Positions 33,661 to 46,674 of a stretch of 64,000 bases of DNA are shown piece after piece. The DNA is taken from positions 76,558,187 to 76,622,186 of the forward strand of contig CM071570.1 of assembly GCA_036426205.1 (NCBI GenBank), read 5' to 3'. The notes beneath the pieces were generated by a model that made no database searches, had not been told where the DNA came from, and worked only from the letters and a program-made list of their open reading frames with translations. Every line of letters starts with the position of its first letter. The first letter of the stretch is position 1. This DNA comes from Ascaphus truei. Its lineage: Eukaryota; Chordata; Amphibia; Anura; Ascaphidae. The position numbers were made by a program, and so were the translations under genes.

Positions 33661-35003
33661 CTAATCTGTATTGCAATGTGTGCAAAAACGCAACAACAAA
33701 TCCACTATGTCGGCAACCTTCTGTGGCGAAAAATGAAGAGCCCCCCCAGATTTATCCATACATCTAAGCGACTTTTTAACACTCCAAATGTCCTTCAATA
33801 ACGAACGTGTGAGAAGTGGGCCCCGCATTATAACATTCTTCTGCAACCGGTTGCGTATTGCCCAGTGGGGTCAGGAGCCAGGCCCGGCTTCCGTATCCCC
33901 GAGTCGCCTATAAGCAGTACTACCATGAATGTTGAGATAGACTTAAAAAAATGAGTAGATTGCCTATTGACTGTCGTACTACATGACAGTGTGGTGACAA
34001 GTATGTAGAACACAACTTCATTTGTGTGATGATTCATTGACAAAATGCTAAAGAGGCCTAACATGGATTCTATTTTGTGTATTCAAAAATTGGGACGTGA
34101 AACATTTACATAAAATATTTGTTACATGACATTTAAATAAAAAAACAATGAAATATGGACTGCCCCACTAGCTACATATTAGTGCAAATTAGTTATTACC
34201 TTGACTGACCCAATGCCACCGTCCTCGAATGCCTGATTCAAATGCCATGGAACGCTGCTTGAATTCAGACAGGATAGTGAATAGTGGCGGACACCTGGGG
34301 AATAGGGCTACACACCTCATAATTTCATGTTTTGCGTCACATACAATTTGCACATTCCGCGAGTGGTAATGTTTCCGTTACGAATTCCTCTCAACTTCAC
34401 GGAGCGGGTCAACCAAACATGTGTGCAATCTGTAACACCCATCAATTGGGCAAGCCCTGCTACATTATAAAATGCAGTATTCAGTGCATTGCACTCTGTT
34501 GCCTCACTAGGAAAATGTAGATAATCCCCTAGCACGTAGTTCATGTGCACATAGACAACTGGATAAGGAACCCAGCAGAAGTGGTTGCGAGAGAGGAATG
34601 TTGTTGCGAGACCCCGCCTACTATGCCCACAGTTGTCTGAAAAAGATGCAGAAGCAAGAAGAAAAATTGAGAAAAGTAATGAGCTCAGCAATTTACAAGT
34701 GCCAGCACTGCATGACTCCTGGTCTGTTGTTTGGCTCTAAATCTTTGTACACTTCATTACAGTTCCAGATAGCCGCTGAGCTCCATCTATAGCGACGGAG
34801 ACTTCCTCCTCACTAAACCTTATAGGGAGCATCTTGGGGAAGTCTAGTTGCTTGCGTGCCAATGTCTGCCTTACTGCAATTTGCCTCTCCCCCTCTCCCT
34901 CCTCTCCACTTCCTTGCCCTCCATTGTTATAACAGAATCTCGCGCCCTCCTCCCTCACTACAAACTCCAGCACCGCCAAATTGCCAATGACCGCCCAGTT
35001 CAC
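33661..35003 (-). pseudogene. PIF/Harbinger (HARBI1-type) DDE transposase, decayed, unit 1
   Basis: HARBI1-type transposases cut and join DNA with a DDE triad. On the minus strand, the N-terminal part has FVVREEGARFCYNN and FPKMLPIRFSEEEV (34960-34800). The next part has DYLHFPSEATECNALNTAFY and VAGLAQLMGVTDCTHV (about 34540-34430), where TDCTHV holds the first catalytic Asp. Frame changes follow through HSRNVQ-like and GVRHDS-like sequence. After an apparent intron (about 34200-33950), LIGDSGIRKPGLAPDPTGQY (near 33925-33865) holds the second Asp, and FVIEGHLE with KSLRCMDKSGGALHFSPQKV (33820-33700) holds the Glu and the family's C-terminal block. Frameshifts disable it. Length and order fit the family's roughly 350-400 residues. 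Confidence 0.85.
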
Positions 35004-36060
35004 CCTCGAAGGGAACGTTGATTGACATATATCCTATAAAAGCTGAGTCACCAACACATTAGTTTAACGAGACACGTGGGTGGATAGTATGTAGAAATGT
35101 GTTGATCAATAATAATGCAGCCATTTATATTTATATGAGATATGTAGTTAAAATGTCCATAATGATGTCAATCATAAAAAAAAATTACTTATTCAAGAAT
35201 GAAAGCGATGATGCCGAAGCCAAGATTTTAAATTTGTCTACAAACCACATAATCATGACATTTGCATGTACATGTTCAGTCATGAAGGTGTTAAATCACA
35301 AGAAAGTAATTGTGTTTCTCTCAAGGGTGGGACAGAAAGCATTGAATCATGTCAGCTTGTTTTGTAATCACCTGAAGTCTTGCCTTTACAATGAAACCCC
35401 CTCGCTAACGTCTAAAGGTTAAACATTGAAGTTCGGGAACTAGATGTCATACAATGATTATGATTTAGAATCATTACGTGTTCTCCTTCGATTCAATTCA
35501 TCGAGCATGATCTCCATATCTCCCGGGTGAAGCTGAAAAGATTCACGGGAACACACCTATGACCTCAGACCACCCATGTCACCCCCGGGGTGTGCACTAT
35601 GGTTGACTGCGAACACCTATACTTACCAAGGGGGCCCCCGTCGAAATATACTAAAAATCGTATGTGTCCAAAAAATTAATATTGATTTTTGTGGGGAACA
35701 GGGTTGTGTAGCTGTGTGTATTGTTTAAACCAAAATAGAAAGTATTTTTGTGGTCGAAGAGGTGGTTAATGGAAGTAGGGATCATTAAAACCCATTATAC
35801 TTATAGCAAGTATTACCGATAATGTGATAAGGGTATGGGATCTTGAATGTATCTGCTATTCTGATGTATGTTTGAACAACGGAGGACTTGTACGACGATT
35901 AAGGATGAGGAGGGCCTTCATCGTGGCAATTCCTAGCATGGTGAGTGAAGATTTGCAGACATAATTTTAAGAGCTTATAGTTGTAGTTTCAAATGTATAT
36001 TATCTATAGGTGTATAATGTTAGTTTACAATTACTGCACTGTATAGCTTAGGGGGGGGAA
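35004..36060. other. Non-coding part of tandem unit 1 upstream of the transposase
   Basis: AT-rich with no protein motif. It would be the 5' region or first intron of the Harbinger element. The counterpart is 38991-40020. Confidence 0.4.
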
Positions 36061-36360
36061 TGGGGATGTATTTATTTAAAAAAAATTGTTTTTTTTGGTG
36101 GGGGGGCCACACCATTTGTTACAGCAGGGCCGCGGGGACACCGGAACCCTGCGGAAACCCATCGTCCCGGGGGGATCACACGGCGAACCCCGCGGGGTCA
36201 GCCGGAGACACCCGGGCCCTGTTGTATGGATTGTAGTGCCTGCAAGAACCAGAAATGTAAACAAAGAAGTTTTTCTTAAAGTCAGTCCTTTTGCGCCTGA
36301 CTTTAGCTGGCGCGTTGTTAGGCGCGTTTTTTTTTAAGGCCGATTCACTTAGCGCTGCTA
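36061..36360. repeat. GC-rich block and partial Harbinger-like end, unit 1
   Basis: G-run then a CpG-rich block (CATCGTCCCGGGGGGATCAC), then AAGGCCGATTCACTTAGCGC near 36337, a partial match to the terminus at 40455-40478. The counterpart of the GC block is 40040-40230. Confidence 0.5.
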
Positions 36361-36529
36361 GTGCAATCTCATGTACGCAAAAATAAAAATCTGGCAGGAG
36401 GATGCCTATGATTACATACACACAATAAATTGGGACACACATTCACGAGAGGAGATAGATTGGCTACATGAAAGACGAAATTCTAATGTCCTTATGACGC
36501 TTTATGCCATGCAGACAGGCCCGTCCCCA

Positions 36530-37480
36530 GATATGAGGTGGGTTAGGGTTAAAACATGCACCCACAGCATTGTGAGGGGCGTGCCCGGAGTGTGGTAGTG
36601 CGTTGACGGGCCTGTAGAAAGATGTAAGTATATTTGCAATGCCTTGGGATATAGAGTTCGGATGTGATGTCCGATGTGCCAAAGTCTAGGGCAATAGAGA
36701 GCAGGATAGTGATCTCCGTTAAGCCAGAGTCCAGGAATAACAAGAAGTTCAGCAAGGTCGTGTCCGTCGTAAGAGGGTTAAAGGGCAGAGAGAGCAGGGG
36801 TAATCCAGTACAAAGCAGAGGTCAAGCCAGGGAAATCCAAGGGTTACAGTAAGAAGGAGCAGGAAACAACGCTGGAAAGACACAGGAGAGCCAAGCATAG
36901 GACTGCACACACGAAGTTACAAGAAGCTATGCAGAGCAATGAGCTAGAAGGACGACAGGGAGGGGTTATAAAGGGGGAACAGCAATGGAGAGAGAGGAAG
37001 GAGCAGAGGGTGAAGTGAGAGGCAGCAGGATAGGTGAGAGGAGAGAGGGAGGAGACAGGTGACTCAGAAAAGGGAGATAGCTTGCACAGCATGGGAGGAG
37101 CCAGAGGGTATGGGAGGGAAGGCTTAGGAAGCGAGCGTTGGCCACGCGCCCTCTGTAAGGTTAGAGTGCGTGCGCAAGGTGTGTCAGAGGCACAGGAGCC
37201 TGCGAAGCGGGGGGCACCGCCGAGGGCGGGGAGAGAACCGGAGGTGAGTTGCAGGAGTAAGGGGACCGGGAAAAAAGGGGGGGAGCAAGAGGGAGGCCGT
37301 GAGGCGGGGAAAACGCGAGCAGACTTGGGAGACCATCCAAGGGGATGCCGCAGAGGACGGATGCCGGGAGGAAGAAGGGAGCACAGGAAAAGGGGAAGCA
37401 AGGAAGGGATATCAGCGGCAGGGGGAAGCGCAGCACCAGGGAATTATGGAGGGGAAGGAATCCCCGAAACATCACACAAT
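36530..37480 (-). mobile_element. LTR-like segment within tandem unit 2
   Basis: Counterpart of 32560-33556. The long purine-rich plus frame (37034-37513) reflects composition and has no domain. Confidence 0.35.
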
Positions 37481-37598
37481 AGGAATCTTACATTGAAAAA
37501 TAAGTGTCGATGACAGTCCGGCGGGTCTCCATCTCAACGGCTGTCTGTATGCTCCTAACCCGCAAGGAGGCACGGGAGGATCCTTCGCACTATCTTTC

Positions 37599-38990
37599 CT
37601 ATGTGGCAGGGAAGATTATAAGTATTGCAATGTTGTGCAAAAATGCAACACAATCACTGTCGGCAACCTTCTGTGGTGAAAACTGAAGAGAAGCCCCCCC
37701 AGGATTTATCCATCCCCTAAAGCGACTTTTAACACTCCAAATGTCCTTCTCAATCACCGAGCCTGTGGAGAAGGGCCGGCATTTATAACGTTTCTCTGCC
37801 AACCGTTTGCGTTATGCCCAGTGGGTCACGAGACAAGGCCCGGCTTCCATACCCGAGTCGCTATAAGACAGTTAAAACACATGAATGTTGAGATAGTAAT
37901 TTACAAAAATTGAGTAGAGTGCCTATTGACTTGTAGTACATATATGAACAGGGATTCAGTATGGAGAACCAACTTCACTATGGTGTGTGACCATTGAACA
38001 AAATGCTTACGTGCCTCACATGGATTCTATTTTGTGTTCAAAAATTGAACGTGAACATTTTTACCATGAATTCTGTTAATGACATTTGAGATAAAAAAAC
38101 AATGAAATATGGACTGCCCACTAACTTTACATATTAGTGCATTAGTATTACATTGACTGACCCCAATAGCCAACCGTCCCGAATTGCCCTGATTCAAATG
38201 CATGGACACTGACGAAGCAGCAGCGATATGTGAATCGTGGCAGGACACCGGGGAGAGGGCACCACACTCATATTAATTTCATGTTTGCGTCACAACAATT
38301 TGCACATTCAGCGGAGTGGTTAATGTTTCCTGTTACGGAAATCCTCTCAACTTCACGTAGCGGGGTCAACGCAACAGGGGCAATCTATAGCACCCATAAC
38401 ATGGGCAGCCCTGCTACATTATAAAATGCAGTCTTCAGTGCCTGCCACTCTTTTTGCCTCACAGGAAAATGTATATATTCCCTAGCGCGTCTAGTCAGTG
38501 CACCTAGAAACTGGCTTAAGGACCCGACGAAATGTTGGTTGCGAGAGCGAGAAGGTGGTGCGCGACCCCCGCCACTATGCACAGTTGTTATCTTGAAAGA
38601 AGATGCAGAAGAAGCAAGAACTGTAATGAGCTGCAGCAATTTTAACAAGGCCAGGCATGCATGCTCCGGTCTGTTGTTGGCTCTAAACTTCTTAACACTT
38701 CATACAGTTCCAAGATAGCCGCTGAGCTCAATCTATAGCGTCGGATGACATCCTCCTCACTTAACCCATTCTACGGAGCATCTTGGGCGGAAGTTGCTTG
38801 GCCGCCAATGTCACGCCTTACTGCAATTTGCTCTCCCCCCTTTCCCTCCTCCCCCTCCTTGCCCTCTCTCTCTCCTCGCCCTCCATGATAACAGAATGTC
38901 GAGCCTACTCCCTCACTACAAAACTCAAGCACCGCCAAATTGCCAATGGACCTCCATTTTCACCCTCGAAGGAGTGATTGAATATATACG
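37599..38990 (-). pseudogene. PIF/Harbinger (HARBI1-type) DDE transposase, decayed, unit 2
   Basis: Duplicate of 33661-35003. Visible pieces on the minus strand are YIHFPVRQKEWQALKTAFYN and VAGLPM (about 38475-38390) and KDIWSVKSRF with GASLQFSPQKVADS (about 37760-37660). The GDSG block near 37855 is broken by indels. YIHFP and EWQALKTAFY are closer to the usual family sequence than in unit 1. Confidence 0.82.
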
Positions 38991-40290
38991 TTTAAATAGG
39001 GCTGAGTCACCCCCACCTTAGTGTTAACGAGAAACACGTGTTGTTGTATAGTTATGTAGAAAAATGTATTGGTCAATAGTACATGCAGCCATTATATTTA
39101 TACTGAGATATGTAGTTCAAATTGTCCATAATGATGTATGTAATCATAAAAAAACATTACTTATTCAAGAATGACAAGCGTGATGCGAGCCAATATTTAA
39201 ATTTGTCATACAAACACATAATCATGACATTGGAATGTCATAGTTCAGTCATGAAGGTGTTAAATCACAAGAAGTAATGTTTGTTTCCTCGAGGTGGGAC
39301 GAAGCCTGATTCTGTCAGATTGTTGTTTTGTAATCACATGAGTATTGCCTTACAATGAACCCCCTCCTTAACGTTAAGGTTACACATGAAGTGGGGAAAA
39401 ATTAGATGTCATACAACTGATTATAATTTAGAATCATTTAAGTGTTCTCCTTCGATTCCCAATTCATGCGAATGATCTCCATATATCACGGGTGAAGTGA
39501 AATATTCACGGAACACACTATGACCTCCAGGACACCCGTTGGTCCACCCCCGGGGTGCACTATGGTGCATGCGAAAAACCTATACTACCACAGGGGCCCA
39601 CGTGACAATACTAAAAATCGTTATGTTGTACAAAAATTAATATTTTGATTTTGTGGGGGACACAGGGGTTGTGTGGCCTGTTGTATGCTAAAACAAAATA
39701 GGAAAGTATTCGTTGTGGTCGAAGAGGTGGTTATGGAGTAGGATCATTAAACCCATTAAGTACTATAGCAGTTATAACCGATAAATGTGATTAAGGGTAT
39801 GGGATATTAGAATGTATCTTGTTATTCTATTGTATTGTTGAACAACGGAGGACTTGTACGCCGATAAGGATGAGGAGGGCCTTCATCGTGGCAAACCGAG
39901 AGTGAGTTGTAGATTGCAGATAATATAATTTTATGAGCTTATAGTTGTATGTGCAAATGGCGATAATTATCTATATGTTGTATAATAGTTATTTTTACAA
40001 TTACTGCACTGTATCGCTTAGGGGGGAATGGGGATGTATTTTATTTTAAGCAGTTGTTTTTTGGTGGGGCCACACCATTGTTACAGCAGGGACGCGGCGG
40101 ACACCGGACACCCGAGGGGGACAGCCATCGTCCCGGGGGGGATCACCCGGCGAACCCAGTGGGGTCCAGCCGGAGACACCCGCGGCCCTGTTGTTATGGA
40201 TGTAGTGCCTGCAGAAATGAAACAAAGAAATTTTTTCAAGTCCAGCTCCTTTTGCGCCTGCCTTTAGGGCGGCAGTTTTTAGGCGCGATT

Positions 40291-40478
40291 AGTGATCTCC
40301 GTACTGGCAAAAAACAGCGCAATAGCCCGTCGTGCGCATTTGCGCGAGGGCTGAAAAAGCCTTTTAGGAGTGATAAAGCGAGGTTATCAATGCTTAGTGA
40401 ATCGACGCGCCTTATCGGCGCCTTAAAGGGTACTTTGCGCTCTTAAAGCCACTTAACGGAGCTTAGTGAATTGGCCCC
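40291..40478. mobile_element. Harbinger-type element terminus
   Basis: Read inward on the minus strand it begins GGGGGCCAATTCACTAAG, then AGCTCCGTTAAGTGGC, with a second TTCACTAAGCATTG near 40395. Such CAATTCACTAAG ends are common in frog Harbinger MITEs and match the expected 5' side of the minus-strand transposase. The matching opposite end was not found. Confidence 0.55.
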
Positions 40479-43400
40479 CCTGAGTTTTAAATTCTTATTT
40501 TACCTGATAATTAAGGAAGAATGATCAGCATTGGATCATGTGTAACCAGCAAAATTTTAACGGACAGCCAAACTTGGAAGTGGGAGGGGCGAGCTTAAAC
40601 CTTAGGGAGGGGCACAATATTCACCTCCAAAAAACCGCTGAGACCAGGCTACACAGTTAATAAACACACAGATATACCCAAACAGCTCTGAGAAACCCCA
40701 AACATTACATGAACATATAATAGTGTCAAAAGGAGTGGTAATTGCAGAGTTGAAAAACGACCGCCACGACATCCCGACCTCGCACGCCCCCCCCTCCCCC
40801 CGTTAGTGACTGAAACCTGCCTCTTTCCATGCTATCACCTATTTAATAAAAAGCGATTTTTAAATTGAGTCATTGTATTGTAGCCCCCATTTTGTCTGCC
40901 GATCCGCCCCTGACTCTGCTTCCACTTGGTTTTGGATTCCGTATGTCTCTCCACGTATGTTCCAAGATTGGTTTCAAGACAACACCACCACCCCCTCTCC
41001 CTCTCTCCCACCACTCTTAAGTTATAATGGTGCGTCTTGGCCCATAGAGGCCCCTGCCTCACCAACCTAGACCAAACCACTCCCTGTACTCGCCTGCCAT
41101 CACTAGCGGAAAATGTTGGTCTGTCTTCTTCCCAGATCTTTTACATGCATTTGGACGCACCCCCCACCCCTTTTCCTTCCATCCCCTCCTCTTGGTGTGT
41201 GCCGTGTTATACCATATGGAGGCCACTACAACTACACAAAATGTGTTTAATTGCATTGTTGTGCTAGGCCATCACACAAAACCTTGCCGCTTCTCCTGGC
41301 ATGTGGTATTACTCGGTTGCCGACAAGTCACGGCCTGCGTGTCTCACATTCTCCCTCCTCCCCCCTGCTCTGCCACAGACACCTCCACCACCCACTCCTC
41401 CTCTCCCGCTCCTCTTGCACGTCCTTGTCTATTCTTTGTGCCCAGCACATTGCGAGCCACCCACTACCCAAACACCCACCCCCACACACACCCCTTGATT
41501 TTCTCCAGCCTTGACCACCCCTCGACCACCATATCCTGCATACCATACTCGACCCACAGCCGTCTTCCTACCTAACACCCCCTTCACACACCCACCATAA
41601 ACCCAAACAGACACAACTCAACTCACCCCACAGAGTCATTTTTTCTTTTATTAACCACATCCTCATCCTATTACCTGGTAATAGGATCTACTAGAGTTCT
41701 AAGATACAGTCTCTATTCACCGTTCCACACTCACCTCTCCCAGTACAATCTTTTAGGTACAACACAACTTTAGTCACACTACCACAACACCCATACCATA
41801 GAATCCTTTACGACATCTCCACAGATAAGCATGTGTTCAGGACTCCACTACCGCCCACCACCCCTATCCCAAGAAACACTAAACATACACATTCATGAGC
41901 CAGTTAGAGTAACTAACAGACCGTACGACACAACCACCCGTTACCCACGAACAGACACACAACCCCGATAAGAGAAACTCCCATGCGTACACACATTTAG
42001 ACACTCAGAGCATACAAAGCGGCACAGTGCTCATCTCTAGAGTTAGAAAGCTCCTGGAAACTACCTCCTTCCACTACATTGCCCTGGAGCCCACACTTTT
42101 ATTCAATAACGATAGAGAGAAACGATACACAACTTAATTTTGATGTTGCAACAGACTCGGACTGTTAAGTTCCCTTCATCTAACGTAGTCTATAAGTGGG
42201 AGTATTTAGGAACGACGAGAAACCAGAGAGAGTCAGAGAGTGACGGATAGGAAGCGATCGTGACTGTGAAGAGAGCAAACTGGCCCGAATTGTCTGACGT
42301 AGAGGTCATTTATATAGTTGGCTATTCTAAGATTAGAAGAGAGTTGAGACCGAAACAAAAAGGCGAGGGAAGAGTAGGGTGGAGGAGGAATGAGGCCGAG
42401 AGAGGGGATTGTGGTTAGAGAATTCATTTTTGACCCTTCATACAAGCGTGACACACGTCGGTGGAGAGAATCGGAGATAACTGCGCGAGGTGGTACAACA
42501 CAATTAGAGTTAGGTGGGAGGGGGAAACCCAGAAAGTAGAGGGGGTGGGACTGGGAAAGAACCGACACTAGCCAGAATTGATGTATTACACAGACGTGAA
42601 TTTGGGGAATGGGTATGGCGTTAGGGAGCTGAGGTGTGGTGCCCACGGCTTTGCCCCCCAATTTTGGATAGCAATGTACTCTTGATACCAAACACTTGTG
42701 TTTGGTCCGTCCATAAATCAGTTAAAGGATATTTGATATCTGCTCATTGATACGTGCACCAAGAAGAGAGCGACGGATTCGGTATCGGTGACTACTGTAA
42801 TGCAGGAAATGTTTTTTCTCTGCTCATTATTTTCATGGCTCCAAGATTTGCCCACATCGTCCAATTCCACAGCCATCCCGCCTCAAAGATATTAATCTCT
42901 TAAAGAGCCTAAACCAATTTTAAAGTGAACATCATAAATCAATCACTTTTGGCCCTCCCGAATGTTTATAGCCGTCCCCTATTAATGGCACACGCAGGCT
43001 TGTGGTGCTCCCATAGAGGGTTGGACGTCCCCCCCCCCCCAACCCCCAAACTTTTGCTGTGTGTGGGGACGCTACCAGATGGTCACGATCATGAACTTAT
43101 CGACGTAGACGCGTCTTGTAAAATCGTTATGAGCAGGTTACAACATGTTTTTAATAAGTGCTTTTAGCTTTCCTTTTACACGGACATCCTGGACGAAAGA
43201 CAGCAAGCCACAAAATGGCCCCACTGCTGTTCGCCTCATATATTTACTTGTAATTGGCCCCCACCATCCGGTCTGTATTCGCCCCAGAGACTAAGCGTGG
43301 ATTTTACCTATCGAGACAATACACCCGGACTACAACAACACACGCCACGTACTCTACATTGGCCTGACTCCTCTTGGATTCGGCATTTCTGGTCCACGAT

Positions 43401-45084
43401 TTCGCTAGCGCATGTCGGTATTGTGCATGATGCATCCAGATCGCGAGGGTTGATGAGAGATGGTATATGCGGGAGTTGAGAGAGCTGTGAGTAGAAGAGA
43501 GGGGGGGGAGGAGCTATTTAGAAGGAAGAGTGATGTGTGAAACTATAAAAGAACCATATGAGTATTGCGCGAACTTACAAGCATCACGTTTGCCCATCTA
43601 CACTGCCCATTTCCCTACGTGGGCTTTAAACATAAACGGGACCTGTGGTACATTCCACCAATTTCCTTATTTTGGGGTCAACCCCCTAACATCATAAAAC
43701 AATTCATCTATTGAGTTGCTGTATGAACTATCACACCCTCCCCCATATATAAACGGGCTGCTGTTTAATGCATCCACAGATTCGTTTAGTGGACGAATTG
43801 CTTTCTCTTCTTGGACAGAGAGCCAGTCCACACCCCTGATTTACCACCTTCTATTAAGCCCCAAATCCTACCTTAGAGAGCATCCTACCGCCTTCTTGTA
43901 CGTACGAATCCGTTTCCTGGAGAATGCTTCATCCCGTGTCCGATATACCCTCTAAGGTATTGAAGCCTATGAGTATAAAACCTATTTGCTTCTCTCTTCC
44001 ACTGTGTATGATTGGAGATTCTTTATTCAGTACCATTTTAGTTGTTCTTTTTGGGGAATCAGCTTCTTGCTTTAGGTCCTTCTGTAGGCGGTGGCATCTT
44101 TTACTACTCTTTTGCCATTTATCTTTGGTTAGGTTCTCTCCATTGGTTGACACTTTATTATGCTATTCAGATTGCTGAGACGGACGTACACACAAACTGA
44201 TATGGTAACTTAATTCAAGTGAACTTGCAGTGATTGATTCACACCATGAAGAAATGCAATGTCCAGTCTCAATGTATCAACCACATGAAGAGAAAACCAA
44301 CAACATAGAGTCTTGACATAGGTGAAAAGGTAAAAAAAAAATGATTGGCATAAATGGTAACCATATAGCAAAAAACGAGACAGTTTACCTATTGTACCCA
44401 ATGGTTCAAAAAGGAATTCAGAGGGTATACCAACTTAAGGCCCATGCACATGATGCTCCTGCAACCTATGAAAATGCGCAAAACTACAGCATGGAAATAG
44501 TATTAGTATTGCTGCACACTAACACCAACCAAACCGGCTGTATGGTATAAGACTGTTCTACCAGTTTCCATAGATATATGTATGTGCAAGTGTTTACTAC
44601 AATGTCGGGTGGGCATAAATATTGAACATTAATCATGAAAGCTGAAACTGACAACATGCAATAAATACAGTAGTAACAGCAGGAAAAACAAAACATCATA
44701 CAAGGGACTAGAAAAGACTATGATGAGTCTTTACATCTGTTTTACTAACTACATCCATGAAGAAGCTACAGTTATATAATGCTAATCAGTGAAAATGTAC
44801 CACTATATGCAACGATATAATTTTTCCTAGGGACACAATGCAGCTGCCTACATTACATCACTTACTAAAAAGATAAGAAATACACATTATTAATACATCA
44901 TTCCTAAGGTGCTTCCCTTTTCTCTCCACCTCTGCCAAATATCTAAGAAGTCTGTGATCCAAGGTTAGAATTACAGTTTCCAAAAATTGGAGGCCACGCT
45001 TGCTGTTTAACTTGAAAAACAGAATGACATAATATTGATGAGGACCCTATGAATTTTCTTCCTTTAATTCCACACTGACCCCAC
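40479..45084. other. Long stretch without recognised gene
   Basis: 40479-41640 is C-rich on the plus strand, 41640-42700 is mixed, and 42700-45084 is AT-rich with a C-run near 43030. ATTACCTGGTAAT near 41676 is a short palindrome. Frames at 42233-42691 (minus, 152 codons) and 43716-43955 (plus) could be LINE remnants, but I could not match motifs. Confidence 0.35.
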
Positions 45085-45462
45085 TTAATAAGCCAAAGCC
45101 AATGAACAACGACCCACTCCAAATCACGCCAAGCCAATGAAAACTGACCCCCATCCATAAGCCAGCCAATGCACAACTCACCCCTACTCAACTTTCAAGC
45201 CAAGCCAATTGAACAACTCCACCCACTAACTCCATCGCCAAGCCAATGAACAAATCACCCTACTCACTCCTTCAGCCAAGCAAATGAACAACTCACCCCA
45301 CTCCGTCCAGCAAGCCAATGAACAAACTGACCACACCCATTAGCCAAGCCAATGAACAACTGACCCCACTCCATCAGCCAAGCCAAGAAAAATGACACAA
45401 CTCCATCGCAAAGCCAATGAACAAAACTGAATCACTCCAGCGGCCAAGCCAAGGAACAGGAC
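45085..45462. repeat. 36-bp minisatellite carrying a CCAAT box in most units
   Basis: Eleven units of about 36 bp around AAGCCAATGAACAACTCACC and CCACTCCATCAGCC. AGCCAATGA, which fits the NF-Y consensus, is intact in about half the units; others carry GCCAAGA, GCAAATG or GCCAATT variants. No gene overlaps it. Confidence 0.85.
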
Positions 45463-46674
45463 CCTAAAAATGTTCAGATGCAGGTCACAATACAGGTATA
45501 CTTGAAAAGCTTCAATTGGTCCATGAACTGTCAGTCCCATGTTTACAGAAGGCGGAGCTACTGTATACCCGGGCACTTATTTTATTGGATCACGTGTATC
45601 ATTTTTTAGTACATTGTCTAGTGCACTATAGCTACATTGGAACCAAAATTAGGGAGGCTCGTGTCAGAACCCCTATAAAAAAAAGAATAATATCAAACCC
45701 TTGGAAATACCAATGGGTACAAAGAGCGTACGATTAAAACAGTTAGGACACAATTAAAAAATCTGCATTGAAATAGGCCATTTTCAGCACACGGTTTGGT
45801 TTGCCAAATTGAACCAGTTATGAAAAAGAGACTATAGGCCGCGCAGAATTAAATCCGTCACGAGGACACGCTGATGGCTAATTGTAACCTTGGTTTTTAT
45901 GCTAAGTATTGTACTCCCTAATTGCTCATATAAATACTTGCATGGGTCTATTTGCTCTTAAGCAAATTGGGACAAAATTGAGACATCGTTAAAAAAAGCT
46001 AATGCATAAGCTGATTACGTCCTGCAAAGGGGCTTATGCAAATTAATTTTGTTTTTGCGTAAAGGCACGAAGATAAGAAGTCTAATGCCCTATATCCTTA
46101 TCCTATTTCTGAGTCTTTTCATTTTTTATACTACCAAATGCAAAGAGTTATTCATTGCACAAGTGCCGCTTAGCTGACATGATGTTACTTTTTGGGTAGG
46201 GACTAAAGCTACCAAATAAAAAAGTATTACTGGATATTTTAATTCTGTGAATATTAATATCTTATCTTAGTGATCCTATGCTCATCTGTAGGGGTCTTCT
46301 CACTTTGCATACTGTCATTCATGTATGCTATGAGTTGTGTCAAAACCGATAGTTCATGTGTTTTTTTTTCACAAAAAAAGTGTGTTAATATTCACCCAAT
46401 TTTTTATAGGTGACTGGTCATAGTGGATAAGCCTTACTAGTTCTTGATAAATAAACAATTTTATTATGAATGCACAATAAGGGAGAAATTGTTTACACGT
46501 CTCTTAAGCCGCAAAGGAGGTTGGACAAGCTTTATTCATTGTCCTATGATACATGCAGGGTAGATATCAAGTACTGACAAGTTCTCTTAATGAAGGGCAC
46601 TTGAGGAAACATCCACTCCAGTAACCACCCCAGATCCAGCTAATAATACCGTTATAAAAATGGCATTCATTAAA
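45463..46674. other. AT-rich non-coding stretch before duplication copy 2
   Basis: Nothing recognised. It forms the left junction of the second 17-kb copy, with no repeat or target duplication apparent at 46670-46680. Confidence 0.45.

Larger units (their letters stand above)
32440..36360. repeat. Tandem unit 1 (about 3.9 kb) with Harbinger transposase
   Basis: Collinear with 36405-40290 in direct orientation: GGATAGATTGGCT near 32484 corresponds to AGATAGATTGGCT near 36454, and the GC-rich block at 36100-36250 corresponds to 40060-40215. Differences include many indels plus some substitutions. Confidence 0.9.
36405..40290. repeat. Tandem unit 2 (about 3.9 kb) with Harbinger transposase
   Basis: Second head-to-tail copy of 32440-36360, also rich in single-base indels. 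It may be a true tandem duplication, two allelic versions joined, or read error. Confidence 0.9.

Noticed and set aside
37034..37513. 159-codon Gly/Glu/Arg-rich plus frame
   Set aside because: Composition artefact of the purine-rich LTR-like segment with no conserved counterpart in unit 1.
42233..42691. 152-codon minus frame as a possible LINE reverse transcriptase fragment
   Set aside because: No catalytic motif or ordered family landmarks could be identified.
45085..45462. CRISPR-like array because of regular spacing
   Set aside because: Units are degenerate throughout with no conserved repeat alternating with unique spacers, and the context is eukaryotic.
46030..46045. Octamer-like ATGCAAAT motif
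   Set aside because: A single 8-mer in AT-rich DNA is expected by chance and has no supporting context.
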